Shown: positions 24,236 through 33,436 of the stretch, in pieces
Numbering within the stretch: position 1 is the first letter of the stretch
Layout: each line of letters opens with the position of its first letter
DNA from: Longitalea luteola
GTDB lineage: Bacteria; Bacteroidota; Bacteroidia; Chitinophagales; Chitinophagaceae
Reading direction: 5' to 3'
NCBI RefSeq assembly: GCF_017356035.1
Contig: NZ_JAFIQX010000017.1
Span: 1 to 64,000 of the forward strand
DNA: 64,000 nt
Position numbers and translations under genes: made by a program
Notes under the pieces: model-generated
Databases searched by the model: none
The model's input: the letters and a program-made list of their open reading frames with translations, nothing else
Told to the model about the DNA's origin: nothing

Positions 24236-27199
24236 ATGAAAAAATTCGCCTTATCCTTATTAATGGCGGTAGTGTGCTCTGCCGCCACCTCCCAGACAGA
24301 TATCTTCACTTTAATGGAGCGGACGGATCTCCGGCTCACCGAAATTGAACGCATCGCCAATCGTTACTTTGACAGCGCAGGCACCGGCAGAGGTACAGGC
24401 TATAAACAGTATCAGCGCTGGTTGTATGAAAGAAAGTTTCACACCGATGAGAACGGTTTCTTTATCAATGCTGAAACCGAAGCTGCCCGCTACAAAGCAG
24501 CTAAAGCGGCCATGAGAACCCGGTCAATTGAATCTTCTGCAAGAGGCACTTTTGGCTCGTGGACCGAACTCGGTCCGCAAAACTGGACCTACACCAGCGG
24601 CTGGAATCCCGGCGTAGGCAGAATAACCTCGATAGCCATTCATCCTTCAAATCACGCTATAATATATGTAAGCTCGCCCGGTGGCGGCATCTGGAAAAGC
24701 ACGAACAGCGGCGCTTCCTGGACGCCACTCGTTGATTTTACCTCATCGGCCTGGATGAATATTTTCAACCTTTGCATCGACCCTTTGAACCAGCATGTTA
24801 TTTATGCGGCCGTACAAAATGGAGGCGTTATCAAATCAACAGATGCCGGTGTATCATGGACGGCAACGGGCGCAGGACCCAGTGGTTCCAAAAAAGTACT
24901 GGTACATCCTGCCAATTCATCGATCGTATTCGCCACAGGTACTAATGGCGTCTTCCGTTCTACTGATGGCGGCGCCAGCTGGGCACAGGTTCATACAGCA
25001 GCTAAAGAGGACATTGAGTTCCACCCAACCAATCCCGATATTATGTATACTTCCGGATCAGGCGGTACCAGCTGTTTTTGGCGGTCGGTTGATAATGGCG
25101 TTACATGGACAGCCATAACTGCAGCGAACGGCATGACCAACGTGGGAAGAACGTTGATCGGCGTTTCGCCTGCCGACCCCGCGGTAGTGTATGCCGTGCA
25201 GGCAAACGGCAGCGCCTTTGGCAGAATGTACAGATCGACCGATGCAGGCCAAACATTTGTGACCACTGTTGTAGGCAATGCCGCCAGCGGTACCAATTAT
25301 TTTGGTTATGAAACAACGGGTATGGGTACGGGCGGCCAGGCTACGTACGACATGGCTATCTGCGTTAATCCCGTTAATATTAATGAGGTGATGATCGGCG
25401 GGATCATTTGCTGGAAATCTACCAATGGCGGCACTTCCTTTGTTGCTCAAACCGCCTGGAGTTATCCCAATTCGGTTGGTTATAACCATGCCGATGTACA
25501 TGCGCTGGAATGGATCGGCACCACTATTTACTCCGGCAGCGATGGCGGCATTTACAAAAGCAACAACAACGGCGGCGACTGGATAGATCTTTCAGCAGGC
25601 CTGGGCATCAGGCAGTTTTACCGAATTGCCTGTTCCAAAACAGATCCCGATGTGATCACTGGCGGTGCGCAGGATAATGGCTCCTCATTCAGAAGAACAG
25701 ACAGCACCTGGAAAGACTGGCTCGGCGCCGATGGTATGGATAATGTTATCAGTCCCACCAATGCCAATATTGCCATCGGCACCTCTCAGAACGGGGCTAT
25801 CTATAAAACCACCAATGCCGGGCAGTCACGGACCAACCTGTCGCAACCTTCGGGCGGCAACTGGATAACGCCGCTGGTAATGCACCCCGCGAACCATAAT
25901 ACTGTTTATGGCGGCTGGACGGGTATTTATAAATCGGTCAATGGTGGTACCAGCTGGACCAAAATTTCCGGAACTGTGATAGGCGCCATGTTGAATACGC
26001 TGGCAGTAGCGCCAGCTGATACCAATTATATCTATGGTTCTGTAGGCGCTAAATTATATCGCACGAACAATGGCGGCACAACCTGGGATTCAGTGACAGT
26101 CCCTGCAGCGATCAATGCCATTTATGTCAGCCAGGTAAACCCTGCAAAGATCTACCTGGCGCTTAACAGCACGGTGAACCGCGTTTTTGTATCTACCGAC
26201 CGGGGCACGACCCTTACCAATATTTCTGCAGGATTGCCGGCCCTGGTTGCCCGGTCAATAGTCGTAGACAACAACCCTTCTGAAAGTATTTATGTGGGGA
26301 TGAATGTGGGCGTGTATTACCGTGACAATATAGATACCAACTGGGTGGAGCATGCCAGTGGTTTGCCACTGGTAGCTGTGAACGAGGTGGAGATACAGAA
26401 ATCGTCCGGGAAACTGCGCGTAGCCACCTACGGAAGAGGCGTTTGGGAAACCAACCTGTGGACACCGGTGTTGGTAGGTACTACTGATATCACAGACGAC
26501 GGCGGTGTACTGTACGCGCAATATACGACCGGTTCTCCTGCCAATGAAGATTATACCAAAGCGATCGATAATAATAACGCTACCAAATACCTGACCTTTA
26601 ACTGTGCTGCCTGGCTGCGTTACAGCGCCGCCAATAACTGGGTGCCGAAAGGATACAGCATCGTTTCGGGTAATGATGCGCCTGACAGGGATCCTAAAAG
26701 CTGGACCTTACTGGCTTCAATAGACAGTGTCAACTGGGTAGTACTGCATTCGGTGTCAAATGAGTTCTTCAGCGGCCGTGCCCAGGAAAAAGTATATGTT
26801 TTCAACAACACGGCTACCTATAAATACTTCCAGTTCAACTTCACCTGCAAGGCGGGAACGCTCTTCCAGTTTGCCGAAATGCGCATCTTTGGAATTCAGC
26901 AACCGGTTATTCTCACCAAAGCAGCTGTTCCCACTAAACCTGTTGCTACGCCCGAAGAATTACCGGCAACCGGCATCAAGGCTTACCCGAACCCTGTTTC
27001 CGGAAAATTAACGATAACGGGACTTCAGCAGGCGCATACGATAATCATGTATGACATGAATGGGAAAAAACTGTTAACGCAACAGGTAAGCGGACATACC
27101 AAAGTATTGGATATGCAAAAGCTCACCCGCGGCATTTACCAGCTGATCATCATCGACAAAGACGAGGGACATACGAATCTCAGGATCATCAAAGAATAA
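24236..27199 (+). CDS. Secreted BNR/sortilin-like repeat protein with discoidin-like domain and T9SS sorting signal
   Basis: 987 residues from ATG 24236 (MKKFALSLLMAVVCSAATSQ signal peptide); the open frame runs further upstream without a signal sequence. Residues about 110-770 hold many Asp-box-like repeats (STNSGASWT, STDGGASWAQV, SNNNGGDWIDL, TNNGGTTWDSV), predicting one or two beta-propellers as in sortilin/VPS10 and BNR glycosidase-like proteins. About 785-905 resembles an F5/8-type carbohydrate-binding domain (YTKAIDNNNATKY through FAEMRIFG). The final 80 residues, from IKAYPNPVSGKLTI to the end, are a type A T9SS sorting domain. It is exported and surface-attached or released. A catalytic role cannot be decided. 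A TonB-dependent receptor follows. Confidence 0.85.
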   Translation: MKKFALSLLMAVVCSAATSQTDIFTLMERTDLRLTEIERIANRYFDSAGTGRGTGYKQYQRWLYERKFHTDENGFFINAETEAARYKAAKAAMRTRSIESSARGTFGSWTELGPQNWTYTSGWNPGVGRITSIAIHPSNHAIIYVSSPGGGIWKSTNSGASWTPLVDFTSSAWMNIFNLCIDPLNQHVIYAAVQNGGVIKSTDAGVSWTATGAGPSGSKKVLVHPANSSIVFATGTNGVFRSTDGGASWAQVHTAAKEDIEFHPTNPDIMYTSGSGGTSCFWRSVDNGVTWTAITAANGMTNVGRTLIGVSPADPAVVYAVQANGSAFGRMYRSTDAGQTFVTTVVGNAASGTNYFGYETTGMGTGGQATYDMAICVNPVNINEVMIGGIICWKSTNGGTSFVAQTAWSYPNSVGYNHADVHALEWIGTTIYSGSDGGIYKSNNNGGDWIDLSAGLGIRQFYRIACSKTDPDVITGGAQDNGSSFRRTDSTWKDWLGADGMDNVISPTNANIAIGTSQNGAIYKTTNAGQSRTNLSQPSGGNWITPLVMHPANHNTVYGGWTGIYKSVNGGTSWTKISGTVIGAMLNTLAVAPADTNYIYGSVGAKLYRTNNGGTTWDSVTVPAAINAIYVSQVNPAKIYLALNSTVNRVFVSTDRGTTLTNISAGLPALVARSIVVDNNPSESIYVGMNVGVYYRDNIDTNWVEHASGLPLVAVNEVEIQKSSGKLRVATYGRGVWETNLWTPVLVGTTDITDDGGVLYAQYTTGSPANEDYTKAIDNNNATKYLTFNCAAWLRYSAANNWVPKGYSIVSGNDAPDRDPKSWTLLASIDSVNWVVLHSVSNEFFSGRAQEKVYVFNNTATYKYFQFNFTCKAGTLFQFAEMRIFGIQQPVILTKAAVPTKPVATPEELPATGIKAYPNPVSGKLTITGLQQAHTIIMYDMNGKKLLTQQVSGHTKVLDMQKLTRGIYQLIIIDKDEGHTNLRIIKE

Positions 27200-27211
27200 T
27201 AACGTGTTTAT

Positions 27212-27353
27212 GGTTTGTAGTTTGTGGTTTGTGGTTGCTGCCGCGCTTTGAGATGCGCGATTGATGCAACTCATTTGATATGCAGCGGGAAGTAGAGGCT
27301 GCAATTAATAAGGCGTCACGAGTTTGTAAACAACAAACTACAAACTACAAACC
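27212..27353. repeat. Inverted repeat built of TTTGT-heptamers
   Basis: The left arm, 27212-27234, is GTTTGT(A/G) heptamers in tandem; the right arm, 27331-27353, is the reverse complement with 21 of 23 positions matching. They are separated by about 96 bases. In RNA this would fold into a long stem between the two genes. It begins 12 bases after the stop of the BNR protein and ends 17 bases before the receptor ATG. Confidence 0.7.
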
Positions 27354-27369
27354 GGTTATAACCCTTATC

Positions 27370-29568
27370 ATGAAACATTTTATAGTAATGCAGCTCCTTT
27401 TGGTAGGGTCATCGCTTTGCGCTTATAGCCAGTTGCCGGTAGATTCAACCGGCGTATTGGAAGAAGTGATCGTAACAGCCAATAAATTTCCGGAGATAAG
27501 AAAGAATATTGCCCAGCCAACATTCGTATTCGCCAGAAAAGATATCGACAGGTCCCTGTCGAACAACACCGCCGGTTTGCTCGAGCATAGCGGGAAGGTA
27601 TTCGTACAACGAAGCCAGTTGGGCGGGGGAAGCCCGGTCATCAAAGGATTTGAGGCCAGCCGTATTTTACTGGTGGTAGATGGGGTACGCCTGAATAATG
27701 CCATTTACCGCACCGGTCATTTACAAAATGTGATCACCATCGATGATGATATTCTGGAAAGGGTAGAGGTGTTGTCCGGTCCCGCTTCTACGATGTACGG
27801 ATCCGATGCCTTAGGCGGGGTGATCCATTTACAAACAAAACGACCGCTGCTCGAAAAGATCAGAACGAATGTATCTACCCGCTATAGCAGCGCATTTAAG
27901 GAATTTACCGGTCATGCCGACGTTAATATAGGCACGCGCCGTTTTGCCTCACTCACTTCTTTCAGTTATAGCAGTTATGGTAACCTGCGGCAGGGCGGCC
28001 GGCGCCGGGCGAAATATGCCGGATTTGGTAAAAGGAACGAATACATCATGCAGATCGATGGCATCGATTCCATTGTGGCAAATGAGAATGTCAATGTTCA
28101 AAAGTACAGCCATTACCATCAGTATGATCTGTTGCAGAAGTTCCTGTGGCAGAAAGATCCGCGGCAGTCGCACGAAGTGAACTGGCAATATTCCAATAGC
28201 AGTGATATTCCCCGTTATGACCGGCTTACCGATACCCGCAATGGCGCCTTACGATGGGCAGAATGGTATTATGGTCCGCAGGAAAGGCTTATGGCGGCAT
28301 ATAATTACCAATCCAGCGAAATGAAAGGATTCTTCGATGCGTTGAAAGCCGGCGCCAGTTACCAGCACATAGAGGAAAGCCGCATGCAGCGTGCTTACAG
28401 GCGACCCTTACGCGAGAACAGGGTAGAACGGATAGATGTATGGGCGCTGAACCTGGACCTTCGCAAGATCACGGCGCAGCACGACTGGCATGTAGGCGCC
28501 GACGCTCAATTCAATAAGCTCCGTTCCATTGCGTTCAATTATGATATTCATTCCGGTATCAGATCGTCGGGCCTGGTCACCAGGTATCCCGACGGTAAGA
28601 ACACCATGAGCTATAGCGGGGTTTATGCACAACACACGTTCCGGATCATACCCGGTAAATTGATCCTGAATGACGGCATCCGCTTAAATTATGTGAGTCT
28701 GGATGCCCATTTCAATGACACCGCCCTGCTTCATTTGCCATTTACGAAAGCGGCACAGCGGCATCTGGCTTATAGTGTCAATGCGGGACTGGTGTTTTTA
28801 CCAGGCGGCGCCGGCAGCAGGATGGCGCTTAACGTGTCCAGTGGATTTCGGGCGCCCAATATCGATGATCTTGCCAAAGTGTTCGAATCAGCGGGTGGCG
28901 TACAATTGGTGGTACCCAATCCTGATCTTACACCAGAACATACCTGGCAATTCGATCTGGATCTGAGCAAACGTTTCGGTAAATGGATCGAGCTGGAAGT
29001 AAACGCATTCTACACCCTGTTCCGGGATGCAGTCGTTTTGGACAGGTTCAATTTGAACGGCGCAGCCAGTGTATTGTACGATGGACAATTAACCCCCGTG
29101 GTAGCCAATCAAAATAAAGCACGCGCCTGGTTGTATGGGTTGCAGGGTGGGTTCAGGCTTCGGCCGGCTTCCTTTGTCAGCGTTTACTCACATCTTACTT
29201 ACACTTACGGGCGATATAAGCAGGAAGATAAGTCGACCGTACCGATGGATCATATCCCGCCTGTATTTGGAAAAACAGGGATTACAGGCCGGTATAAACT
29301 CCTGGAGGGTGAGCTTTATCTACTCTACAACGGCGGCAAAAAGCTGCAAAACTATAATCCTTATGGAGAAGATAACCTGCAGTATGCTACGCAGGATGGA
29401 ATGCCGGGCTGGCAGATCCTGAACCTGTCGGCCAGTTATAATATAAGTAAACAATTTACCGTACAACTGGCTGTGGAAAATTTATTCGATACAAATTACC
29501 GGACATTTGCTTCCGGTATCAGCGGCGCAGGACGGAACCTGGTAATGAAACTGCGGGCAGGCTTTTGA
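27370..29568 (+). CDS. TonB-dependent outer-membrane receptor
   Basis: 732 residues from ATG 27370, which gives a signal peptide ending CAYSQ; the open frame from 27280 crosses the intergenic repeat and is rejected. A TonB box-like EEVIVTANKFPE lies at about 32-43. The plug is about 45-160 (NTAGLLEHSGKVFVQ, ASRILLVVDGVRLNN, VEVLSGPASTMYGSDALGGVI). The 22-strand barrel follows, with the usual SGFRAPNIDDLAKV, QFTVQLAVENLFDTNYR and a terminal aromatic (RAGF). There is no CarboxypepD-like N-terminal extension, so it is of the classic siderophore/heme/cobalamin class, not SusC. Substrate unknown. Confidence 0.92.
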   Translation: MKHFIVMQLLLVGSSLCAYSQLPVDSTGVLEEVIVTANKFPEIRKNIAQPTFVFARKDIDRSLSNNTAGLLEHSGKVFVQRSQLGGGSPVIKGFEASRILLVVDGVRLNNAIYRTGHLQNVITIDDDILERVEVLSGPASTMYGSDALGGVIHLQTKRPLLEKIRTNVSTRYSSAFKEFTGHADVNIGTRRFASLTSFSYSSYGNLRQGGRRRAKYAGFGKRNEYIMQIDGIDSIVANENVNVQKYSHYHQYDLLQKFLWQKDPRQSHEVNWQYSNSSDIPRYDRLTDTRNGALRWAEWYYGPQERLMAAYNYQSSEMKGFFDALKAGASYQHIEESRMQRAYRRPLRENRVERIDVWALNLDLRKITAQHDWHVGADAQFNKLRSIAFNYDIHSGIRSSGLVTRYPDGKNTMSYSGVYAQHTFRIIPGKLILNDGIRLNYVSLDAHFNDTALLHLPFTKAAQRHLAYSVNAGLVFLPGGAGSRMALNVSSGFRAPNIDDLAKVFESAGGVQLVVPNPDLTPEHTWQFDLDLSKRFGKWIELEVNAFYTLFRDAVVLDRFNLNGAASVLYDGQLTPVVANQNKARAWLYGLQGGFRLRPASFVSVYSHLTYTYGRYKQEDKSTVPMDHIPPVFGKTGITGRYKLLEGELYLLYNGGKKLQNYNPYGEDNLQYATQDGMPGWQILNLSASYNISKQFTVQLAVENLFDTNYRTFASGISGAGRNLVMKLRAGF

Positions 29569-29664
29569 TGTATGCATTATTGAATACAACGCATAATTAC
29601 ATTATTTACCCTGGTATATGATTTGCAAATCATTCCATGGTTTTTCATAGGATATTGGAATAAA

Positions 29665-29698
29665 GGGGGCTTTATGTCTATAGAGCCCCACTTTTTGT
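29665..29698 (+). terminator. Terminator-like hairpin with loop TATGTCTAT
   Basis: GGGGGCT and AGAGCCCC pair around a loop containing TATGTCTAT and are followed by ACTTTTTG. It lies about 100 bases after the receptor stop and about 100 bases before the next small gene, so it can end the receptor transcript. A hairpin with the same loop lies at 30710-30738 on the other strand. Confidence 0.7.
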
Positions 29699-29799
29699 TT
29701 TAATCTTAAAGGTTATATTGACACATATTTTAATGTATTTTAATAATTCCGATATTATTTTGGAATAAGAATTGAGGGGTTAAACGACAAAAAAGCTTC

Positions 29800-30033
29800 A
29801 TGGAATCCCGGTTTCAAAGTCTTACGGCTGCTCAGCTTAGGACAATTATTATAAATGAAATGAGAAAGTTTGCCCTCGCGTTAGAGTACGGTTCTACCAT
29901 TAGTGATCTTCAGGAGATCAAAGAGCACATCAAGTTACTGTCAGATACGCTTGCCATCAAAGAGAAAGAAGAATATTCAGGATCTGCTGTAGAAATTCCT
30001 CAACAGTCGAAGCAAATGCGGCCGGTTAACTGA
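29800..30033 (+). CDS. Small helical protein, paralogue of the next gene
   Basis: 77 residues. The pattern EMRKFALALEYGSTISDLQE, with IKEHIKLL after it, is helical and aligns with EVRNFLEALQ, then RELIAIRKNAKEIF, in the convergent gene at 30041. No family recognised; it may be a small protein-binding or anti-type regulator. It ends seven bases before the stop of its convergent paralogue and is next to a receiver gene. Confidence 0.6.
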   Translation: MESRFQSLTAAQLRTIIINEMRKFALALEYGSTISDLQEIKEHIKLLSDTLAIKEKEEYSGSAVEIPQQSKQMRPVN

Positions 30034-30040
30034 ACGGAGG

Positions 30041-30229
30041 CTAACCACTCTCGTTATCCGTCAGCTTTGATTTGTTTTTTATTTCATTAAATATTTCTTT
30101 GGCGTTTTTCCTTATAGCGATGAGTTCTCTTGGGGAGGCGTCTTTTTGTAATGCTTCCAAAAAGTTCCTCACTTCCGCAATGTATCTGCGCTCCAGCTCC
30201 TCCAGGTAATTTTTCAAACGTTCATCCAT
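30041..30229 (-). CDS. Small helical protein, paralogue of the previous gene
   Basis: 62 residues from ATG 30229 (an in-frame ATG at 30265 adds 12). The shorter start is preferred because it puts the shared EVRNF motif at residue 19, as in the paralogue (EMRKF at 20). All-helical and charged, no membrane segment. It lies downstream of the receiver gene at 30288 on the same strand with about 58 bases between them, so they probably share a transcript. Function unknown; a regulator partnered with the receiver is inference. Confidence 0.55.
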   Translation of the reverse strand: MDERLKNYLEELERRYIAEVRNFLEALQKDASPRELIAIRKNAKEIFNEIKNKSKLTDNESG

Positions 30230-30287
30230 ACACAATAGCATCTGATCACAAAGAACAGATCGCAATTCCTGTACCCACCTTTTTTCC

Positions 30288-30686
30288 TCAGGGTAGGGTG
30301 GTAGCCAGGATCTCCCGGACGATATTGCGGAATTCGGTCAGCGAGAATGGTTTAACAATATATTTATAAGCGCCTGCTTTTTGCGCCGTATCAATGATTG
30401 ACGGTTCACTGGCTGTAGAAAATATGATCACAGGAATATTGTAAAGATTCAACTCTTTTTTTATGGAGATCAAACAGTTTTGGCCGCTCATTTTAGGCAT
30501 ATTCATATCCATTACTATCAAGCATGGTAATTCGCTGGTCGTTTTTAAAAACTGTAACAATTCCTCGCAGTTTTGAAACCAGGAGAGTTTAATGTTCCTG
30601 TCTATTTCAGTGAGGACTTCTAGGAATAAATAGTGGTCGTCAGGATCGTCTTCCGCCAAACATATATGTTTGATTTCCCGTTTCAT
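30288..30686 (-). CDS. Single-domain response regulator
   Basis: 132 residues from ATG 30686 (in-frame ATG at 30704 adds six). The receiver residues are Asp13-Asp14, phosphoacceptor Asp60 in LIVMDMNMP, Ser/Thr in IIFSTAS, and Lys in YIVKPFS. The sequence HICLAEDDPDDHY is nearly the same as in the receiver at 33437, which lies on the opposite strand, so the two are paralogues. A terminator-like hairpin lies directly upstream (30710-30738). No kinase is adjacent. Confidence 0.9.
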   Translation of the reverse strand: MKREIKHICLAEDDPDDHYLFLEVLTEIDRNIKLSWFQNCEELLQFLKTTSELPCLIVMDMNMPKMSGQNCLISIKKELNLYNIPVIIFSTASEPSIIDTAQKAGAYKYIVKPFSLTEFRNIVREILATTLP

Positions 30687-30709
30687 CCGGTGGAATTGTT
30701 TCATAATAG

Positions 30710-30738
30710 AAAAAGGGCCCCCATAGACATAGGGTCCC
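30710..30738 (-). terminator. Terminator-like hairpin directly upstream of the receiver gene
   Basis: On the minus strand GGGACCC, loop TATGTCTAT, GGGGGCCC, then TTTTT. The stem has a bulge (A opposite GG). The T tract ends 24 bases before the ATG at 30686, so it sits in the leader and could attenuate the receiver; the true gene end upstream already has its own terminator at 30811. Confidence 0.6.
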
Positions 30739-30810
30739 GCTTATCCATTCAATTAAAACTTTGGGTAACAAATGCAAAAGATATTCCATGTGATTGGGAC
30801 GCATTTTCAT

Positions 30811-30831
30811 AAAAAAAGGGGCAGTTGCCCC
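30811..30831 (-). terminator. Terminator of the 124-aa gene
   Basis: GGGGCA (30818-30823) pairs with TGCCCC (30826-30831). On the minus strand it is followed by seven T residues (30817-30811), 60 bases past the stop at 30892. Confidence 0.75.
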
Positions 30832-30891
30832 TTCATTGTTACTTACTTTTACTTGTGCCGGTTTTTGCCAGCTGTTCCTATGTGGAAGGTT

Positions 30892-31266
30892 TCATAATTC
30901 GATACTCATAACCCGATCTTCATTTGTTTGAATAAGCGTTACGCTGCCCTGCAGCAAATTTTTCTTCATCAAACTGAGCACAAAATAGCCTGATGGGTTC
31001 TCAAAATATTCCTTTATTATCCAGGTGCCATTAATGAGTCTGGCGCCAATGAGTAATGTCTTATCCCAATAAACTGCCCGAAAATAATACCGTATGCGTG
31101 CGTCGCCATTTAGTTCAATGATTATAGCCGGTGATGAAATAGTTCGCACCGTTTTGGTATAGTGTTCTGCTGATACATTTATCAGCTCATTTTTCTCATC
31201 TAAAACATGATCTTCAAAAAATAAAAGACTATTCGTACAATCATAAACGTGCAATAGCCGCTCCAT
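30892..31266 (-). CDS. Protein of unknown function, 124-aa family
   Basis: 124 residues, beta-rich, no signal peptide or membrane segment. The core RYYFRAVYWDKTLLIGARL, then TWIIKEYFENPSG, is also present in the truncated copy at 16756-16932, so this is a real family. The region 31309-31341 upstream carries two small adjacent hairpins. It lies ahead of the receiver at 30288 on the same strand but is separated by a terminator. Function unknown. Confidence 0.65.
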   Translation of the reverse strand: MERLLHVYDCTNSLLFFEDHVLDEKNELINVSAEHYTKTVRTISSPAIIIELNGDARIRYYFRAVYWDKTLLIGARLINGTWIIKEYFENPSGYFVLSLMKKNLLQGSVTLIQTNEDRVMSIEL

Positions 31267-31512
31267 AAAAGATGGTATTGTCGGGTGAACAAATGTGTAT
31301 CAGTGAAAACTCTCTATAAGGAGAGTGTGCTAATTCAGCACGGCTTAACCTGATTGGGGCACAGCTTGTGGGACGATCCTTCGGTTTGGAGTTTAAGGAA
31401 ATTTATTATAAGGTAGAAAACTTATGCTACATGAACAAATGATTCTGATCATTAATACGCGGTGCCTGGGTTTAAAATGACACCTGGTGCAGGCCAGGTT
31501 GTTTATAGAAAG
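31267..31512. other. Intergenic, two small tandem hairpins
   Basis: ACTCTC-TATAAG-GAGAGT (31309-31326) is followed immediately by GTGCT-AATTC-AGCAC (31327-31341). Neither has a T tract. They lie about 45-75 bases upstream of the 124-aa gene start on the minus strand and may be in its leader. No gene seen in the rest. Confidence 0.45.
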
Positions 31513-31547
31513 AAGTCCGAAAGCTCTTTACAGAATCTTTCGGACTT
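31513..31547 (-). terminator. Terminator of the sugar dehydrogenase gene
   Basis: AAGTCCGAAAG (31513-31523) pairs perfectly with CTTTCGGACTT (31537-31547) over 13 bases, and on the minus strand is followed by CTTTCT. It begins 24 bases past the stop at 31571. Confidence 0.75.
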
Positions 31548-31570
31548 GTTCACCATTGGACGTATACTCA

Positions 31571-33013
31571 TTAATAACCGGTATTACCGTTATTGCCGCT
31601 GGTAGTATCAGTGCCATTCCCATTTCCCATCTCATGTTTAGCGCTCACTTCAACGAGCTTATATACCTTTCCGGTATTACCTTGCGGCCCGAGCATGGAA
31701 GAAACGGTGAGATATATTTCTCCTTTATTATCCTGCCCGAATCCCCTGAGGTAGTATCCGATATCATCGGGATGGCTCTTTAAACTCACTTCTTCATAAG
31801 GCCATGAATGTCCGGCAGGCGTCGCTGCATATAATTCTCCATTCGGCGTTGTGGGCGTTTGTGAAAATGTGCCGAAGATGTATTTGCCATGCCAGCCATG
31901 AATTGAATGTCCGCGATAAACATGACCGCCAATAACAGTGGTTGCTTTTCCGCCGGCCGGATTTTGCCAGTTGTTCAATTCAATTACCGGATCTATCAGC
32001 GGATTGCCCAGGTTATCAACAGTAGGACAAGCCGGCAACACCTGCAGTGCGTTGGCTGCATTGAAACAATGCCTGCCTTCTTTTACATTCCAACCGTAAT
32101 TACCACCCCTGGTAACTACACTTATTTCTTCCCACAATAACTGACCAGCGTCACCTGCAATTAACTGGTGCGATCCGCCCATGTCGAAGGAGAACCTGTA
32201 TGGGTTACGAAAGCCGAATGCATAAATTTCATCTCTGCCTGCTTTGTTTACGAACGGGTTATCAACCGGGATACCGTATGGGCTTCCTGAGTTTACGTCA
32301 ATACGCAAAATGTTGCCGAATAAATTCGCTTCATTATCCTGCCCGTTGCCACCCCTGTTGGCAGCGTACCAGTCTTCAACATGGCCTACTGCAGTATCAT
32401 TAGCGCCGCCGCCATCGCCAATTGAAATGTACAGGTAGCCATCATGGCCAAAGGCCAGCGTTCCACCATTATGATTGAATTGTGGATCATCCCATTCAAG
32501 CAGCACTTTTTCGGTGCTCAGATCGGCTACTCTTTGTTCACAGTTAGCAGTGAATTCCGATACCCGGCTCAGATTGTTCCAGGGAACGCCAGGCGCCGGC
32601 CCACCGGCACGGGGCGGCAATTGATAATAAACATAAAACCGGCAATTGTTCCGGTAATCCGGGTGAAAAGCCAGTCCTAACAAGCCACGTTCATCAAATG
32701 CAGGATTAAGCGTTACAAGTCTGCTGGAAATATCCATAAAGGGCGTACTGCCCTTATTACCATCATTATCAATTCGCCAGATCTTTCCGATCTGATCAAC
32801 AACATAAAGATTTTGACTGCCGGGAACAGATACCAGCTGGATAGGAGAAACGAATCCTTCTGCTATCAGCTGGATGTCAACTGCTCTGTGCTTGTTCGGA
32901 AGATCTATTTTTTTACAACCCGGCAGTATTGCTACTGTTACAATTGCTATTAAGCATAATGCGTTGAATGCAGGCTTACAATGGCAGAAGTTGTGAGGTA
33001 GTTTAACTTTCAT
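31571..33013 (-). CDS. PQQ-dependent sugar dehydrogenase-type lipoprotein
   Basis: 480 residues. The signal peptide ends in LPGC (Cys about 33), a lipobox. The soluble glucose/sorbosone dehydrogenase propeller follows: LYVVDQIGKIWRI, DERGLLGLAFHPDY, YYQ and SRVSEFT strands, GGTLAFGHDGYLYISIGDGG (conserved catalytic region with His), RNPYRFSFD, and GGNYGWNVKEG. The last 30 residues are a Gly/Asn/Thr-rich tail. Members oxidise aldose sugars with PQQ in the periplasm. A second, shorter member lies at 61839 on the other strand. A PQQ biosynthesis locus is not in this window, so the cofactor source is unknown. Confidence 0.88.
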   Translation of the reverse strand: MKVKLPHNFCHCKPAFNALCLIAIVTVAILPGCKKIDLPNKHRAVDIQLIAEGFVSPIQLVSVPGSQNLYVVDQIGKIWRIDNDGNKGSTPFMDISSRLVTLNPAFDERGLLGLAFHPDYRNNCRFYVYYQLPPRAGGPAPGVPWNNLSRVSEFTANCEQRVADLSTEKVLLEWDDPQFNHNGGTLAFGHDGYLYISIGDGGGANDTAVGHVEDWYAANRGGNGQDNEANLFGNILRIDVNSGSPYGIPVDNPFVNKAGRDEIYAFGFRNPYRFSFDMGGSHQLIAGDAGQLLWEEISVVTRGGNYGWNVKEGRHCFNAANALQVLPACPTVDNLGNPLIDPVIELNNWQNPAGGKATTVIGGHVYRGHSIHGWHGKYIFGTFSQTPTTPNGELYAATPAGHSWPYEEVSLKSHPDDIGYYLRGFGQDNKGEIYLTVSSMLGPQGNTGKVYKLVEVSAKHEMGNGNGTDTTSGNNGNTGY

Positions 33014-33374
33014 AATGAATCAATTTTGGTGATGTAAAAGATGTACTGTCACTAACACGACAAACCGTAGCATTAACCAATGCATGATATTCAATGGTAA
33101 TCCGGAATGGTGTATTTGCTGAAAGCGTTTAAACCCTTACAATCTTCCTAGAGTTCAGAAAAGATGATTCAGGTAGCAGAAAAAAAGGATAAAAATTGAG
33201 CAGAGAATTGTTGATAATAGCAGTACGACAAATTTAATGCAAACGTTGTTCCCAGGGCAAATAATCTCAACCTGATCACACTTCAGGCTGAATGTGCAGC
33301 CGGTTGGTTGTGGCATGTGATTTTATTTATAATGCGGCAAGAGCGTTTTTATGAGTCATAGCATTTATGTCCTG
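33014..33374. other. Intergenic region, no gene seen
   Basis: About 360 bases between divergent genes. No open frame of interest. A TTATAATG near 33330 could be a promoter, and the terminator-like hairpin at 33375-33403 closes the stretch. A short non-coding transcript between the two is possible but unproven. Confidence 0.4.
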
Positions 33375-33403
33375 AGCTCCCGTAGATTTCGGGAGCTTTT
33401 ATT
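33375..33403 (+). terminator. Terminator-like hairpin upstream of the second receiver gene
   Basis: AGCTCCCG (33375-33382) pairs perfectly with CGGGAGCT (33390-33397) and is followed by TTTATT. No plus-strand gene precedes it; the nearest plus-strand gene upstream ends at 30033. It sits 34 bases before the receiver ATG (33437), so attenuation or the end of a small RNA are the options. Confidence 0.65.
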
Positions 33404-33436
33404 ATGTTATGGTGCAAAAGCAAACGTAACCTGTCT

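Noticed and set aside
27280-27369. Upstream extension of the TonB receptor gene
   Set aside because: It crosses the intergenic inverted repeat and hides the signal peptide starting at 27370.
30130-30369. Plus-strand frame of 79 codons
   Set aside because: Antisense to the small helical gene and the receiver on the minus strand.
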